From: Acidobacteriota bacterium
GTDB lineage: Bacteria; Acidobacteriota; Vicinamibacteria; Vicinamibacterales; UBA8438
Reading direction: 5' to 3'
DNA length: 64,000 bases
Assembly (NCBI GenBank): GCA_009838525.1
Contig: VXRJ01000028.1
Coordinates: 1 to 64,000 of the forward strand
A model generated the notes under the pieces. The model searched no databases. It had not been told where the DNA came from and worked only from the letters and a program-made list of their open reading frames with translations. Below are positions 7,839-16,081 of the stretch, one piece after another; the first letter of the stretch is position 1, and each line of letters opens with the position of its first letter. Position numbers and translations under genes: made by a program.

Positions 7839-8779
7839 CGGGTGCGGCTCAGGACGCGTTCGGCGATCGTGGCGAGATGGCCCTGGAGGCTGGCCGCGTC
7901 GAGGGCGGCGCAGGCGGCCTCGACGGAGCGGGCGGCGAGCCGGCGCGACTCGTCGATGCCGAACAGCGCCGGGTACGTTGGCTTGTCGGCGGCGGCGTCC
8001 TTGCCCTTTGTCTTGCCGAGGTGCTCGGAGACTCCCTCGACATCGAGGATGTCGTCGACGATCTGGAACGCGAGGCCCACGTGGGTGGCGTAGGCGTCCA
8101 CGGCGGCGACCGCGTCGTCGGCGCCGCCGCCGAGGGTGGCGCCTGCCACGGCGGCGGCACGGATCAATGCGCCGGTCTTCTTCGCATGCATGGTGCGGAG
8201 TCCGTCGGCATCCAGGGAGACGGCGCCTTTGCCGGTGGCCAGTAGATCGATCGCCTGTCCGCCCACCATTCCCTCCGCCCCAACCGCCTGCGCAATGCGG
8301 CCGATGGTTCGGAGCTTGCGGACGCGCAGGTCGTCGTCATGCGGTCCGTCGGCTGCCGGGTAGCGCGCCAGCACGCCGAACGCCTCGGTCAGCAGCGCGT
8401 CGCCGGCCAGCACGGCAATGCCTTCGCCGTAGACGACGTGCGCGGTTGGACGACCGCGCCGGAGCGTGTCGTCATCCATCGACGGCAGGTCGTCATGGAT
8501 GAGCGAGTAGGTGTGGATCATTTCGACGGCGCAGCTGGCCGGGAGCACGGTGGCGTCGTCCGGCGCCATGCCGGCCGGGCACACGCTGTCGGCGGCGGCG
8601 AGGGTCAATAAGGGACGGAGGCGCTTGCCGCCGGCAAAGATGCTGTAGCGGACGGCCTCGGCGATCAGCGGCGGGCAGGCGGGGGGTATGGGCAGCAGCC
8701 GGTCGAGTTCGGCGTCGATCGCCGCGCGCGCCGACTGCGCGTACGTCCCGAAATCCTCCCGTGCGGCTGCTCGCACCAT
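7835..8779 (-). CDS. ispA: Polyprenyl diphosphate synthase (farnesyl/geranylgeranyl type)
   Basis: A 314-residue all-helical trans-prenyltransferase that condenses isopentenyl diphosphate with allylic diphosphates. The first aspartate-rich motif is D96-D97-LPSM-D102 (IHDDLPSMDDD) and the second is D242-D243-IL-D246 (IVDDILDVEG). The FAGGKRLRP substrate-binding motif is at 49-57. The residues before the first motif and the short-chain synthase insertion suggest a C15 or C20 product. I start at the ATG at 8779, 7 bp after the xseB stop; the longer frame is a shadow of xseB. The stop overlaps tlyA. In many bacteria ispA is followed by dxs, which is absent here. Confidence 0.93.
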   Translation of the reverse strand: MVRAAAREDFGTYAQSARAAIDAELDRLLPIPPACPPLIAEAVRYSIFAGGKRLRPLLTLAAADSVCPAGMAPDDATVLPASCAVEMIHTYSLIHDDLPSMDDDTLRRGRPTAHVVYGEGIAVLAGDALLTEAFGVLARYPAADGPHDDDLRVRKLRTIGRIAQAVGAEGMVGGQAIDLLATGKGAVSLDADGLRTMHAKKTGALIRAAAVAGATLGGGADDAVAAVDAYATHVGLAFQIVDDILDVEGVSEHLGKTKGKDAAADKPTYPALFGIDESRRLAARSVEAACAALDAASLQGHLATIAERVLSRTR

Positions 8780-8786
8780 GGCTCGA

Positions 8787-9047
8787 TCAGTCGTCGTCGC
8801 CGGCCGCGACCGCGTCGGGTGCTTCGAGCCCTTCCGGCGCCGGCCGCAGCTCGCCTCGCTCGTTAAGCAGTTCGATGCGCTTCTCCGCCGCTTCGAGCCG
8901 CTCGTGACAGTAACGGGAGAGCGTGATGCCCCGCTCGAACCGTTCCAGTGACTGCTCCAGGGTGAGCTGGCCGTCCTCGAGCGTCTGCACGATGGTCTCC
9001 AGCTCGGCGAGCGCCGATTCGAAGTCCTTGATGGTCGGGTCATCCAT
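8787..9047 (-). CDS. xseB: Exodeoxyribonuclease VII small subunit
   Basis: An 86-residue protein with the two-helix XseB fold: FESALAELETIVQTLEDGQLTLEQ, then an LERFERGITLSRYCHERLEAAEKRIELL helix. It forms the multi-copy small subunit of exonuclease VII with XseA, degrading single-stranded DNA in the cytoplasm. The C terminus is extended and acidic. The ATG at 9047 overlaps the last 8 bp of xseA, which points to translational coupling and balanced subunit synthesis. ispA begins 7 bp downstream. Confidence 0.93.
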   Translation of the reverse strand: MDDPTIKDFESALAELETIVQTLEDGQLTLEQSLERFERGITLSRYCHERLEAAEKRIELLNERGELRPAPEGLEAPDAVAAGDDD

Positions 9048-10458
9048 GTTGCGCACCCTCGCTGATTTCCCGCACACCGCAGCGCAATTCTCCTTCGTGC
9101 AGCGTGACGCGGACGGTCTCGCCGGCGCGGACGTCGCGAGCGCGGCGCACGATCGCGGTCCGGTCGTCATTCCAGCAGACGGCATAGCCGCGCGCCAGCA
9201 CGGCGAGCGGACTGAGCGCGGCTAGCTGCGCCGCGACACGTTCGAGGCGGCGGCGGCCGCTCGCGGCCCGGCCTTCGGCGGCGCCGGCCAACCGTTCGGC
9301 CGCCAACGCCAGTGCGGCGCGGACCCGGGCGAGACGAACGCCGACATCGAGCTGGTCGAGCCGCTGGCGGAGTACCCGGGTCTGCCGGGCGCGCTCCGAG
9401 ATCAGGTCGCGCGCGCCGTCGCCCAGCCGGTCCGTCAGCTCCTCGACCTGCCGATGGCGAAGTGTGATCCGCGCCGGCCAGGACGCCATTCCGGGGCTGG
9501 TCCGGGCCCGCTCCACGAGGTCGCGGCGGCGTCGAGCGGCGTCGCGCGCGGCTTGGACGAGGCGATCGGCGCCGCGCGCCACGCGCCCGTCAAGGTCCAC
9601 CTTTCGTGCGACGACGATCTCCGCTGCGGCGGAGGGGGTGGGGGCCCGGATGTCCGCGACGAAGTCGGTGATCGTGAAGTCGGTTTCGTGGCCCACGGCC
9701 GAGATGACCGGCACCGGGCAGGCGGCGATGGCGCGCGCGAGCCTCTCGTCGTTGAACTCCCAGAGGTCTTCCGTCGAGCCGCCGCCCCGGCCGACGATGA
9801 CGACATCGAGCCGCGAAACGCGGGCCAGCCGGTTGAGCGCCCCCACCAGCTCGGCCGCCGCACCGTCGCCCTGCACGCGGGCCGGGCTAATCACGACCTG
9901 TGCGGTCGGGAAGCGGCGTCGGAGCACCGTCAGAATGTCGCGGAGGGCCGCGCCGTCGAGCGACGTGACAACGCCGATTCGCCGCGGCAGCATCGGCAGG
10001 GCCCGTTTCCGCTCCGCGGCGAACAGGCCTTCCCGTTCGAGCCGCTGGCGAAGCTGATCGAAGGCGAGCTGCCGCGCGCCGACCCCCGCCGGCTCGAAGT
10101 GCTCGGCGACGAGCTGGTACTCGCCCTTCGGCTCGTAGACGGTGACGCGCCCGCGCGCGACCACGTGCAACCCGTCCTCCGGCTCGAACCGGAGAGTGTG
10201 GACCGCCGAGCGGAACATCACGCCGCGGATCTGCGCGTTCCCGTCCTTCAGCGTGAAGTAAACGTGGCCGGTCCGCCAGGGTCGGACGTTCGACAGCTCG
10301 CCTTCGACCCAGACGGTCGGGTAGGCCGACTCCAGCTTCCGGCGGATCTGGGTTGTCAGTTGGCTGACGGTCAGCACTTGCCGGCGCGGGCGCGATGCCG
10401 CGGCCGGCGCGATGGAGGGTGCGGGCGCCGCGTCATCGAACGGCAGGCGTTCGGTCAT
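9040..10458 (-). CDS. xseA: Exodeoxyribonuclease VII large subunit
   Basis: A 472-residue catalytic subunit of exonuclease VII. An N-terminal OB-fold (about 27-120: VWVEGELSNVRPWRTGHVYFTLKD) is followed by the nuclease core (GVVTSLDGAALRDIL, then VGRGGGSTEDLWEFNDE and ISAVGHETDFTI). A long coiled-coil region spans roughly 280-400. A first-segment Ala/Pro extension of about 25 residues is nonstandard. The start ATG overlaps the ymdB stop by 4 bp (ATGA) and the end overlaps xseB by 8 bp. It is a cytoplasmic DNA repair and recombination nuclease. Confidence 0.95.
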   Translation of the reverse strand: MTERLPFDDAAPAPSIAPAAASRPRRQVLTVSQLTTQIRRKLESAYPTVWVEGELSNVRPWRTGHVYFTLKDGNAQIRGVMFRSAVHTLRFEPEDGLHVVARGRVTVYEPKGEYQLVAEHFEPAGVGARQLAFDQLRQRLEREGLFAAERKRALPMLPRRIGVVTSLDGAALRDILTVLRRRFPTAQVVISPARVQGDGAAAELVGALNRLARVSRLDVVIVGRGGGSTEDLWEFNDERLARAIAACPVPVISAVGHETDFTITDFVADIRAPTPSAAAEIVVARKVDLDGRVARGADRLVQAARDAARRRRDLVERARTSPGMASWPARITLRHRQVEELTDRLGDGARDLISERARQTRVLRQRLDQLDVGVRLARVRAALALAAERLAGAAEGRAASGRRRLERVAAQLAALSPLAVLARGYAVCWNDDRTAIVRRARDVRAGETVRVTLHEGELRCGVREISEGAQHG

Positions 10459-11279
10459 GACGGGGTGGTCTCCAGCGCGTCGACGTCGTCGGCCGACAGG
10501 TCGAGCCGTTCAATCGCCCGCGAGCGGCCCGTATCGTCGTCGGCGGTGACGAGTACGGCGTTCAACCTCGGATTCCCCCGCGCGGTCTCGAACTTCGCCG
10601 GCATACCGTCGAGAAAGCGCCTAATAGCCGGCCCCGGCTCGACGCCGATGATCGAGTCGTGCGGGCCGGTCATGCCGACGTCGGTCAGGTACGCCGTCCC
10701 CTTCGGCAGGATGCGTGCGTCGGCCGTCTGCACATGGGTGTGGGTTCCGACCACGGCGGTCACTTCGCCGTCGAGGTGCCACGCCAGGGCCTGCTTCTCC
10801 GATGTCGTCTCGGCGTGGAAGTCGACGAAGACGATCCGCGCCCCCTCGGCCCGGACGGCGGCGATCTCGTCGCGGACGACCCGAAACGGATTGTCGAGCG
10901 CGTTCATGAAGATGCGTCCCATGACGTTGACGACGCCTACCCGCACACCGGAGCCGGTGGTGGCGACGTAGCGCCCGCGCCCCGGGACGCCGTCCGGGTA
11001 GTTCGCGGGACGGAGCAGCCGGGGCTCGTCGTCGATGTAGTGAATCGCTTCCTTCTTGTCCCAGATGTGGTTGCCGCTCGTCATCACGTCGATGCCGTCG
11101 TCGCGGAGCGCCTCGGCGATCTCACGCGTGATCCCATTGCCACCGGCGGCATTCTCGACATTGGCGACCACCAGGTCGACGCCGTGGCGAACGACCAGCG
11201 GCGGTACCGCCTGACGGATGATCCGCCGTCCCGGCTTGCCGACGATATCGCCGATGAAGAGCAGGGTGGTCGACGCCAT
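10455..11279 (-). CDS. ymdB: YmdB-family metallophosphoesterase (2',3'-cyclic nucleotide phosphodiesterase)
   Basis: A 274-residue calcineurin-like phosphoesterase of the YmdB/TIGR00282 family. Dinuclear metal motifs are all in place: FIGDIVGKPGR (D11), NVENAAGG, SGNHIWDKKE, DFHAETTSEK and GTHTHVQTAD. Bacillus YmdB hydrolyses 2',3'-cyclic nucleotides and affects biofilm and motility decisions; the role here is inferred. I prefer the ATG at 11279, because the fold begins right after it, over the ATG at 11300 that adds seven residues. It is first in a six-gene overlapping operon (ymdB to nadK) and divergent from rpoZ across about 100 bp. No TANNNT hexamer was found at either start. Confidence 0.9.
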   Translation of the reverse strand: MASTTLLFIGDIVGKPGRRIIRQAVPPLVVRHGVDLVVANVENAAGGNGITREIAEALRDDGIDVMTSGNHIWDKKEAIHYIDDEPRLLRPANYPDGVPGRGRYVATTGSGVRVGVVNVMGRIFMNALDNPFRVVRDEIAAVRAEGARIVFVDFHAETTSEKQALAWHLDGEVTAVVGTHTHVQTADARILPKGTAYLTDVGMTGPHDSIIGVEPGPAIRRFLDGMPAKFETARGNPRLNAVLVTADDDTGRSRAIERLDLSADDVDALETTPS

Positions 11280-11371
11280 GCGCGCCACATGATCGCACAT
11301 CGGATCGCGGATCGCCCCTGGCGGACCGATGAAAGAGGGACGTTCGCTTCGCAGGCGGCGCCGGATTCGCG

Positions 11372-11377
11372 TATCCT
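11372..11377 (+). promoter_or_regulatory. -10 hexamer of rpoZ in leaderless position
   Basis: TATCCT, 7 bp before the rpoZ ATG at 11385, with no Shine-Dalgarno between. This predicts transcription starting at or within a base or two of the start codon. Confidence 0.5.
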
Positions 11378-11384
11378 AGAAAAC

Positions 11385-11786
11385 ATGGCGAAGGAGGCGG
11401 TATCCGTGGACGAGGCGGCGAAACTGCCGGAGGATGAGGCGGTCGCCCTGGAGCAACCGGCGGCGGACGACACAGCGGCGTCCGACGCGGCAGCGGCCGG
11501 GACCGGGGCGGCGGAGGACAACCCGGAGCTGGCGGCGGAGGCGGAGCCTGGCGAGACCGCCCCGATCGAGAGCCGGTTCCTCTACGTGGATGTCGCCGCG
11601 CAGCGGGCGAAGCAGTTGCGGCGAGGCGCGGTGCCGAGGCTGGCTGACGTGCCGGCGCCCGATCTCGACAACCCGCATTCGGCCGGGCAGCGGCTGAAAC
11701 TCGAGCGGGTCGCCATGCGCGAAGTGGACGCGGGGAAGATCGTTTATGAAGTGCCGACGGACGACGACACCGCGAAGGCGGACTGA
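11385..11786 (+). CDS. rpoZ: RNA polymerase omega subunit with an unusual acidic N-terminal extension
   Basis: A 133-residue omega-subunit homologue. The conserved omega core is ESRFLYVDVAAQRAKQLRRG (62-81, the usual DSRF-LV-AAKRARQL helix) and the later ERVAMREVDAGKIVYE (107-122), which bind and fold the beta-prime subunit. The first ~60 residues are an Ala/Glu/Asp-rich, probably disordered segment not seen in the ~70-100-residue omegas I know, and residues 86-104 between the core helices are Pro/Asp-rich. The start is the ATG at 11385, right after a TATCCT hexamer. A small membrane protein gene follows after 5 bp. The role is cytoplasmic transcription. The assignment is good; the meaning of the extension is unknown. 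Confidence 0.82.
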   Translation: MAKEAVSVDEAAKLPEDEAVALEQPAADDTAASDAAAAGTGAAEDNPELAAEAEPGETAPIESRFLYVDVAAQRAKQLRRGAVPRLADVPAPDLDNPHSAGQRLKLERVAMREVDAGKIVYEVPTDDDTAKAD

Positions 11787-11791
11787 ACATC

Positions 11792-12070
11792 ATGCCTGAC
11801 ACGAACGCCATCGCGGACGGCGCGATGCTGACGCTGATCGGCCTGGCGCTATCGACCGGGTTCCTGCTTGCTCTCTTCATCGGGTTCCTGGTGATTGCCG
11901 GCTTCACCAAGCTGCGGAAGATTGGTCCCAAGTCGCTTGTCGTGCGGAATCTCGTCGATCGAATGGAGGGCGAGCAGTTCCAGTACCTCGAGCCCGACGC
12001 GGTCACCGGCAATACGGATCAACTCCGCACTCCCGAGCTCCTCGAGCAACAGAACAAGCCGTCTTCGTAA
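11792..12070 (+). CDS. Small single-span membrane protein of unknown function
   Basis: A 92-residue protein with one strong hydrophobic helix at about 12-37 (TLIGLALSTGFLLALFIGFLVIAGF), a basic TKLRKIGPK patch just after it that suggests a cytoplasmic C terminus, and a polar tail of about 50 residues. No family is recognised. It follows rpoZ by 5 bp on the same strand and so is probably co-transcribed. Downstream, the 12072-12110 palindromic repeat separates it from the converging gatA. Confidence 0.65.
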   Translation: MPDTNAIADGAMLTLIGLALSTGFLLALFIGFLVIAGFTKLRKIGPKSLVVRNLVDRMEGEQFQYLEPDAVTGNTDQLRTPELLEQQNKPSS

Positions 12071-12071
12071 C

Positions 12072-12110
12072 GGTGCGCCGGCTTGGTGCGCCGGCGTTCA
12101 CGCCGGCGCG
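12072..12110. repeat. Intergenic palindromic repeat, copy 1
   Basis: The element reads GGTGCGCCGGC, then TTGGT, then a perfect inverted repeat: arms GCGCCGGCGT and ACGCCGGCGC around a 2-base centre (12088-12109). A closely similar element lies at 34295-34336 and a partial one begins at 24991. It fills the gap between the convergent 11792 gene and gatA, where its hairpin could end transcription from both sides. It resembles REP-type dispersed elements. Confidence 0.7.
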
Positions 12111-12137
12111 TAGACACCCGCCTCTCGGTCGGCGCGC

Positions 12138-13688
12138 TCATGCGTCAGGCGTGAGGATGGGTTCGCCCGGGCGGGTCTTCTCGTACACGTCGGCGAGCCG
12201 CAGCAACGTCGCCTCGTCGAACGCCGGTCCGGTCAACTGCAATCCCACCGGCAGCCGTGCCCGCGTCAGCCCCGCGGGCACGCTGATCGCGGGCAATCCC
12301 GCCAGGTTGGCGCTCACCGTGAAGATGTCGCCCAGGTACATCGCCAGGGGATCCTCGATCCTCTCGCCGAGGCGAAATGCCGGTGTCGGCGTTGTCGGCA
12401 TGGCGACCGCGTGCACGCCCGCTCCGGCGTCGCCGCCGTCGAATACCGTCTCGTAGTCCCCTCGAATCAGCCGCCGGACACGCTGCGCCCGCAGGTAGTA
12501 CGCATCGTAGTACCCCTGGCTCAGCGCATACGTCCCCAGCATGATCCGCCGCTTCACCTCGGCGCCGAATCCGGCGTCGCGGGTCCGGTCGTACATCCGG
12601 CTGAGGGGAGACGCGGTACGGTCTCCCAAGGCGCCGCCGGCGTCGGCCGCGGCGCGCGCGCCGTAGCGCACACCGTCGTAGCGGGCGAGGTTCGAGGAGG
12701 CTTCGGCCGGCGCCAGCAGGTAGTAGGCCGGCACGGCATACGCCGCATGCGGCAACTCGATATCGACCAGAACCGCACCCGCCGCCTCGATCGTCTCGAG
12801 TGCGCGGTCGAACGCGTCGAGCACGTCCGGATCGAGCCCGGTGTCGGCGTCCTCGAGGAGCCGCCGCGGCACGCCGACCCGCAGATCGTCCGCGCGTCCG
12901 GTGAGCGCCGCCGTGTAGCCCTCGGCAGGCCGATCGACGGAGGTCGCATCGTGCAGGTCGCGTCCCGCCAGGACGCCGAGCAGCAGGGCGGCGTCGGCGA
13001 CGGTCAGCGTGACCGGCCCGATCTGATCGAGGGAAGATGCATAGGCGAGCAGTCCGTAGCGCGACACCCGGCCGTAGGTCGGCTTCAGACCGACGACACC
13101 GCAGAACGCCGCCGGCTGGCGGATCGATCCGCCGGTATCGGATCCGATCGCGACGGGACCGCAACCCGCCGCCACCGCCGCCGCCGCGCCGCCGCTCGAT
13201 CCGCCCGGTGTCCGATCGGCGTCCCACGGGTTGCGCGTCGGCCCGTACGCTGAGTGCTCGGTCGACGATCCCATGGCGAACTCGTCGCAGTTGGTCGAGC
13301 CGACGATCACCGCGCCTGCTTTGCGCAGACGCCGGACGACCGTCGCTTCGTAAGGTGGCCGGAAGCCGTCGAGGATGCGGGACGCCGCCGTGGTCAACTT
13401 GCCCTGGACGCAGATCACGTCCTTGATGGAGATGGGCACGCCCAGAAGTGGACGGTCCAGACCCTCGCCGGCATCGCGTTCCCGGTCGATGGCGGCCGCC
13501 CGTGCGAGCGCATCGTCGCGAAAGACCGCAGTGAAGGCGTGCCATCGCTGGTCTTCCGCCTCGATCCGGTCGAGGCAGGCTCGACACACCTCCACCGCCG
13601 TGCGACGCCCGGAGCGGACGGCGTCGCGGATTTCAGCGGCGGTGCCGGCGGGGGACGGACCGTAACCCGCGTCCGGTCCGGCCGTCAT
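12138..13688 (-). CDS. gatA: Asp-tRNA(Asn)/Glu-tRNA(Gln) amidotransferase subunit A
   Basis: A 516-residue amidase-signature enzyme. It liberates ammonia from glutamine for the tRNA-dependent amidotransferase GatCAB. The Ser-cisSer-Lys triad is visible: Lys89 (ISIKDV), Ser164/165 (PGGSSGG) and Ser188 ([10 protein letters not shown]). The GatA-typical [30 protein letters not shown] block follows. The ATG overlaps the gatC stop in an ATGA junction (13685-13688). gatB is not adjacent on the downstream side, where a repeat and the end of the convergent 11792 gene lie, so the third subunit must be encoded elsewhere. Cytoplasmic. Confidence 0.96.
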   Translation of the reverse strand: MTAGPDAGYGPSPAGTAAEIRDAVRSGRRTAVEVCRACLDRIEAEDQRWHAFTAVFRDDALARAAAIDRERDAGEGLDRPLLGVPISIKDVICVQGKLTTAASRILDGFRPPYEATVVRRLRKAGAVIVGSTNCDEFAMGSSTEHSAYGPTRNPWDADRTPGGSSGGAAAAVAAGCGPVAIGSDTGGSIRQPAAFCGVVGLKPTYGRVSRYGLLAYASSLDQIGPVTLTVADAALLLGVLAGRDLHDATSVDRPAEGYTAALTGRADDLRVGVPRRLLEDADTGLDPDVLDAFDRALETIEAAGAVLVDIELPHAAYAVPAYYLLAPAEASSNLARYDGVRYGARAAADAGGALGDRTASPLSRMYDRTRDAGFGAEVKRRIMLGTYALSQGYYDAYYLRAQRVRRLIRGDYETVFDGGDAGAGVHAVAMPTTPTPAFRLGERIEDPLAMYLGDIFTVSANLAGLPAISVPAGLTRARLPVGLQLTGPAFDEATLLRLADVYEKTRPGEPILTPDA

Positions 13689-14008
13689 GAACCGAGGACC
13701 CGCGGCACGCGGAAGAAGCCGCCGTCGTTCGACCGGCGATCGGCGACGCCGTCCGGCGCGTTGGCGAGCGTTGCATCACGGTCGAGCGAAGGACGCGGCT
13801 CATCGTCCCGTTGCGGGCAGGCGTCGCCGCCCGGATGCCACGTGGCGTCGCCCACGTCGGCACCCGGGTCCACTTCCGCCAGCCGCGCCGCGTACTCGAG
13901 GATGTCGGCAAGCTGGGGCGTGTATCGCTCGACTTCGTCCGGAGTCAGCTCCAGGTGGGCGAGCGCCGCGATCTTCTCCACCTCGTCACGTGTCAGGCGG
14001 TCCGGCAT
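13685..14008 (-). CDS. gatC: Asp/Glu-tRNA amidotransferase subunit C
   Basis: A 107-residue GatC, the small subunit that stabilises GatA-GatB. The hallmark N terminus [29 protein letters not shown] and the DIL-Y-x-LAEVD helix are clear. The family C-terminal motif is visible as [12 protein letters not shown], with an unusually long charged linker (about 52-90) between. The start is the ATG at 14008, supported by a TAGGGT hexamer 7 bp upstream; a GTG three codons earlier (14017) would overlap that hexamer. It is the first gene of gatCA. Adjacent palindromes at 14034-14059 overlap where a -35 region would lie. Confidence 0.93.
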   Translation of the reverse strand: MPDRLTRDEVEKIAALAHLELTPDEVERYTPQLADILEYAARLAEVDPGADVGDATWHPGGDACPQRDDEPRPSLDRDATLANAPDGVADRRSNDGGFFRVPRVLGS

Positions 14009-14015
14009 GACGCGC

Positions 14016-14021
14016 ACCCTA
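14016..14021 (-). promoter_or_regulatory. -10 hexamer of gatC in leaderless position
   Basis: Minus-strand TAGGGT lies exactly 7 bp before the gatC ATG at 14008, with no Shine-Dalgarno in between. Confidence 0.5.
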
Positions 14022-14033
14022 CCACAGCCCCCT

Positions 14034-14059
14034 GGAGCCTACGGCTCCCAGCGCTGGGA
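14034..14059. repeat. Two adjoining palindromes upstream of gatC
   Basis: GGAGCC-TAC-GGCTCC (14034-14048) runs into the perfect 14-bp palindrome TCCCAGCGCTGGGA (14046-14059). They begin 12 bp upstream of the gatC -10 hexamer, over the expected -35 position, and lie in the divergent gap to the methyltransferase gene at 14128. The placement suggests an operator, or a hairpin in a transcript reading through the gap. Confidence 0.55.
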
Positions 14060-14127
14060 CGGCCCGCGACGTCAGCCGGCGACCTGGATGCCGGCGACGT
14101 GAGCCAACGACGTGAGAGGATCGCCGC

Positions 14128-15000
14128 GTGAGCAAGTCGCTCTTCGGGCGACCGCGCGCCGAGGTGGAGGCGGCGCTTCCGGACCGGGAGCCTGTCGTCT
14201 GCCCCTTGTGCCGATGCGAACCCAGCCCGTTCGCGGTCGACTTCCAGGGCTTTCACCTTGCCCGGTGCCCGTCATGCGGCCTCGAATGCCAGAATCCCCG
14301 CCCGGTCCTCGCGCAGCTCTCCGAGGCGGTGTACGGCGCTACTTACCACCCGACGGCTCATGCCGGGGACGATCCCTACCGGGAGCGGACTTTCGCCCGC
14401 CAGTTGGCGCGGATCGGCCGTCATGTCGCTGCGCGTCCGGCGAGCGTGCTGGATGTCGGCTGCGGCGCCGGGGCGTTCCTCCGCTACGCGCGCGGGCAAG
14501 GCTGGGACGCTTCCGGCGCCGACATCCACCTGACGGATGCCGCACGCGGCACCGGCGCGTCCCTATACGAAGGCGCGCTCACCGCGATCGACTTCGGCGG
14601 CGCAACGTTCGACGCCGTCCGCTTCAACCAGGTCCTGGAGCACACGCCGGACCCGCTGGCCGAGCTTCGCGCCGCGCGCCGGCTCACGCGCCCCGACGGC
14701 CTGCTCGTCGTTGGCGTTCCGAACCTCGCCGGCTGGAACATCCGTCTCAAGAGCGCGCAGAGCCGCCTCGGTTTGAAACGGCGTCCCTGGAAGCACTACG
14801 GCGCGCTTCACCATCTCTGGTTCTTCACGCCGGCGACCCTCGCGCGTCTGGCCGAAGCGGCCGGTTTCGAGGTGGTCGACTGGGAAACCCCGGCCGACGG
14901 TCGCCCGGAAGCGCCCGGGGTGTTGCGTGATCTCGTCGCCCGGCCCGTCGCGGCGCTCCGCGCCGGCGGCATTCTCGATCTCTATGCGGCCCCGTGCTAG
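14128..15000 (+). CDS. Class I SAM-dependent methyltransferase with N-terminal zinc ribbon
   Basis: A 290-residue methyltransferase. A four-cysteine ribbon (C25xxC28 and C47xxC50) precedes a class I Rossmann domain with SAM motif I VLDVGCGAGAFL (about 106-117), an FNQVLEHTPDP motif and post-motif III GLLVVGVPNLAGW. This ribbon-plus-methyltransferase order is common in enzymes acting on sugars or lipid-linked intermediates, but the substrate cannot be read from the sequence. The start is a GTG at 14128, 6 bp after GAGGAT, a weak match to the TANNNT leaderless promoter pattern. It is divergent from gatC across 119 bp and converges on the DUF1684 gene with a 3-bp gap. Confidence 0.85.
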   Translation: MSKSLFGRPRAEVEAALPDREPVVCPLCRCEPSPFAVDFQGFHLARCPSCGLECQNPRPVLAQLSEAVYGATYHPTAHAGDDPYRERTFARQLARIGRHVAARPASVLDVGCGAGAFLRYARGQGWDASGADIHLTDAARGTGASLYEGALTAIDFGGATFDAVRFNQVLEHTPDPLAELRAARRLTRPDGLLVVGVPNLAGWNIRLKSAQSRLGLKRRPWKHYGALHHLWFFTPATLARLAEAAGFEVVDWETPADGRPEAPGVLRDLVARPVAALRAGGILDLYAAPC

Positions 15001-15003
15001 CAG

Positions 15004-15894
15004 CTACGGCGCGTGATAGTCCAGCTCGCCCGCCTCGACCCGGACGGGCAGGCGGTTCTCGAGCGGGGGCAGCGGGCAGGTGGTGTGCGGGTTGAAGGCG
15101 CACGGGGGGTTGTAGGCGCGGTTGAAGTCGACCGTGGTCGTGCCGTTCGCGCCCGGCACGTCGGCGTAGAGGAAGCGCGCGGCGGGATAGGTCTCCGCAC
15201 CGCTTGTGAGGTCGCGGAAGATGAACCAGAGCCGGCCGCCCGAGTCGACCGCGGTCATCCGCACCTCCGCCCCGCCCACCGTCATCGCGACCGAGCCCGA
15301 CGTCCGGAACGTCTCGACATCGCCCAGGATGTTCGGGAGCTCCATCGCGCGGGGTTCGTCATGGGGGATGAACGTCCCCTCCACGCGGAACGTGTCGTCG
15401 ACCGGGTACCAGCGAAGGCCGGTGAACTCCTGGCGGATCGCGCTCTCCTGATCCCGCATCCGTATGGCGAGCCGGTCGCCGCTGTAGTGACCGAAGAGGC
15501 TGAGGGGGCCGAGCGCGATCGTCGGCCGGTCGTTGCCTTCGTACGGCCAGAGCCGCGCCTCCGTGACGTCGCGGCCGTCGACGTTGAGGGTCGTTCCCTC
15601 CGCCGCCCGCACCGTCACCACGTTGTTCCTCAGCGTGAATGTGCCCGCCTGTTCCGGACCCGTCCGGAGAAGAATGTCGTTCAAGGGTGACGAGCCGAAC
15701 GTCTGCGTTCCCTCGTTGAGGAAGAACAGCCCGGCGACCGTCAGCCAGCCGTCGTCGGCGGCGAGGCGGGCTTCGCGGTCGACGCGCCAGGCCTCGATCT
15801 CCGCCGCGTAGTCCTGTGCGCCGGCGCCCGCCGTCATCAGGAACGCCGCCGCCAGGCCGAGCGCAACGCTTCGCCCGAAGTGTCGGTGCAGCAT
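15004..15894 (-). CDS. Exported DUF1684-family protein
   Basis: A 296-residue protein with a signal peptide (about 1-26, cleavage after AGAGA). It matches the DUF1684 family through DDGWLTVAGLFFLNEG near the mature N terminus, an LWFIFRD-TSGAETYPAARFLY region, and the diagnostic FNRAYNPPCAFNPHTTCPLPP close to the C terminus. Its biochemical function is unknown as far as I know. The start is the ATG at 15894, supported by a TAGGCT hexamer 7 bp upstream, not the in-frame start nine codons earlier. Secretion to the periplasm is inferred. It stands alone between convergent and divergent neighbours. Confidence 0.85.
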   Translation of the reverse strand: MLHRHFGRSVALGLAAAFLMTAGAGAQDYAAEIEAWRVDREARLAADDGWLTVAGLFFLNEGTQTFGSSPLNDILLRTGPEQAGTFTLRNNVVTVRAAEGTTLNVDGRDVTEARLWPYEGNDRPTIALGPLSLFGHYSGDRLAIRMRDQESAIRQEFTGLRWYPVDDTFRVEGTFIPHDEPRAMELPNILGDVETFRTSGSVAMTVGGAEVRMTAVDSGGRLWFIFRDLTSGAETYPAARFLYADVPGANGTTTVDFNRAYNPPCAFNPHTTCPLPPLENRLPVRVEAGELDYHAP

Positions 15895-15901
15895 GGGAGC
15901 C

Positions 15902-15907
15902 AGCCTA
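15902..15907 (-). promoter_or_regulatory. -10 hexamer of the DUF1684 gene in leaderless position
   Basis: Minus-strand TAGGCT lies exactly 7 bp before the ATG at 15894, with no Shine-Dalgarno between. Confidence 0.5.
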
Positions 15908-16081
15908 TCACGCCGCAGCACGGCCGGAGCTTCGGTAGAGTAGAGCGACCGCCTCGAGGTAGTCGCGGCGCCGTCGGCGGACTAGCGGGGCCGGGCGCGG
16001 CTTGCGCCGCAGGCGCAGGCTGGACGATCATGAACGGTTCCGAGAAGAGGATAGTGCAGGTCCCGCGAGTGCTCGTTCCCC

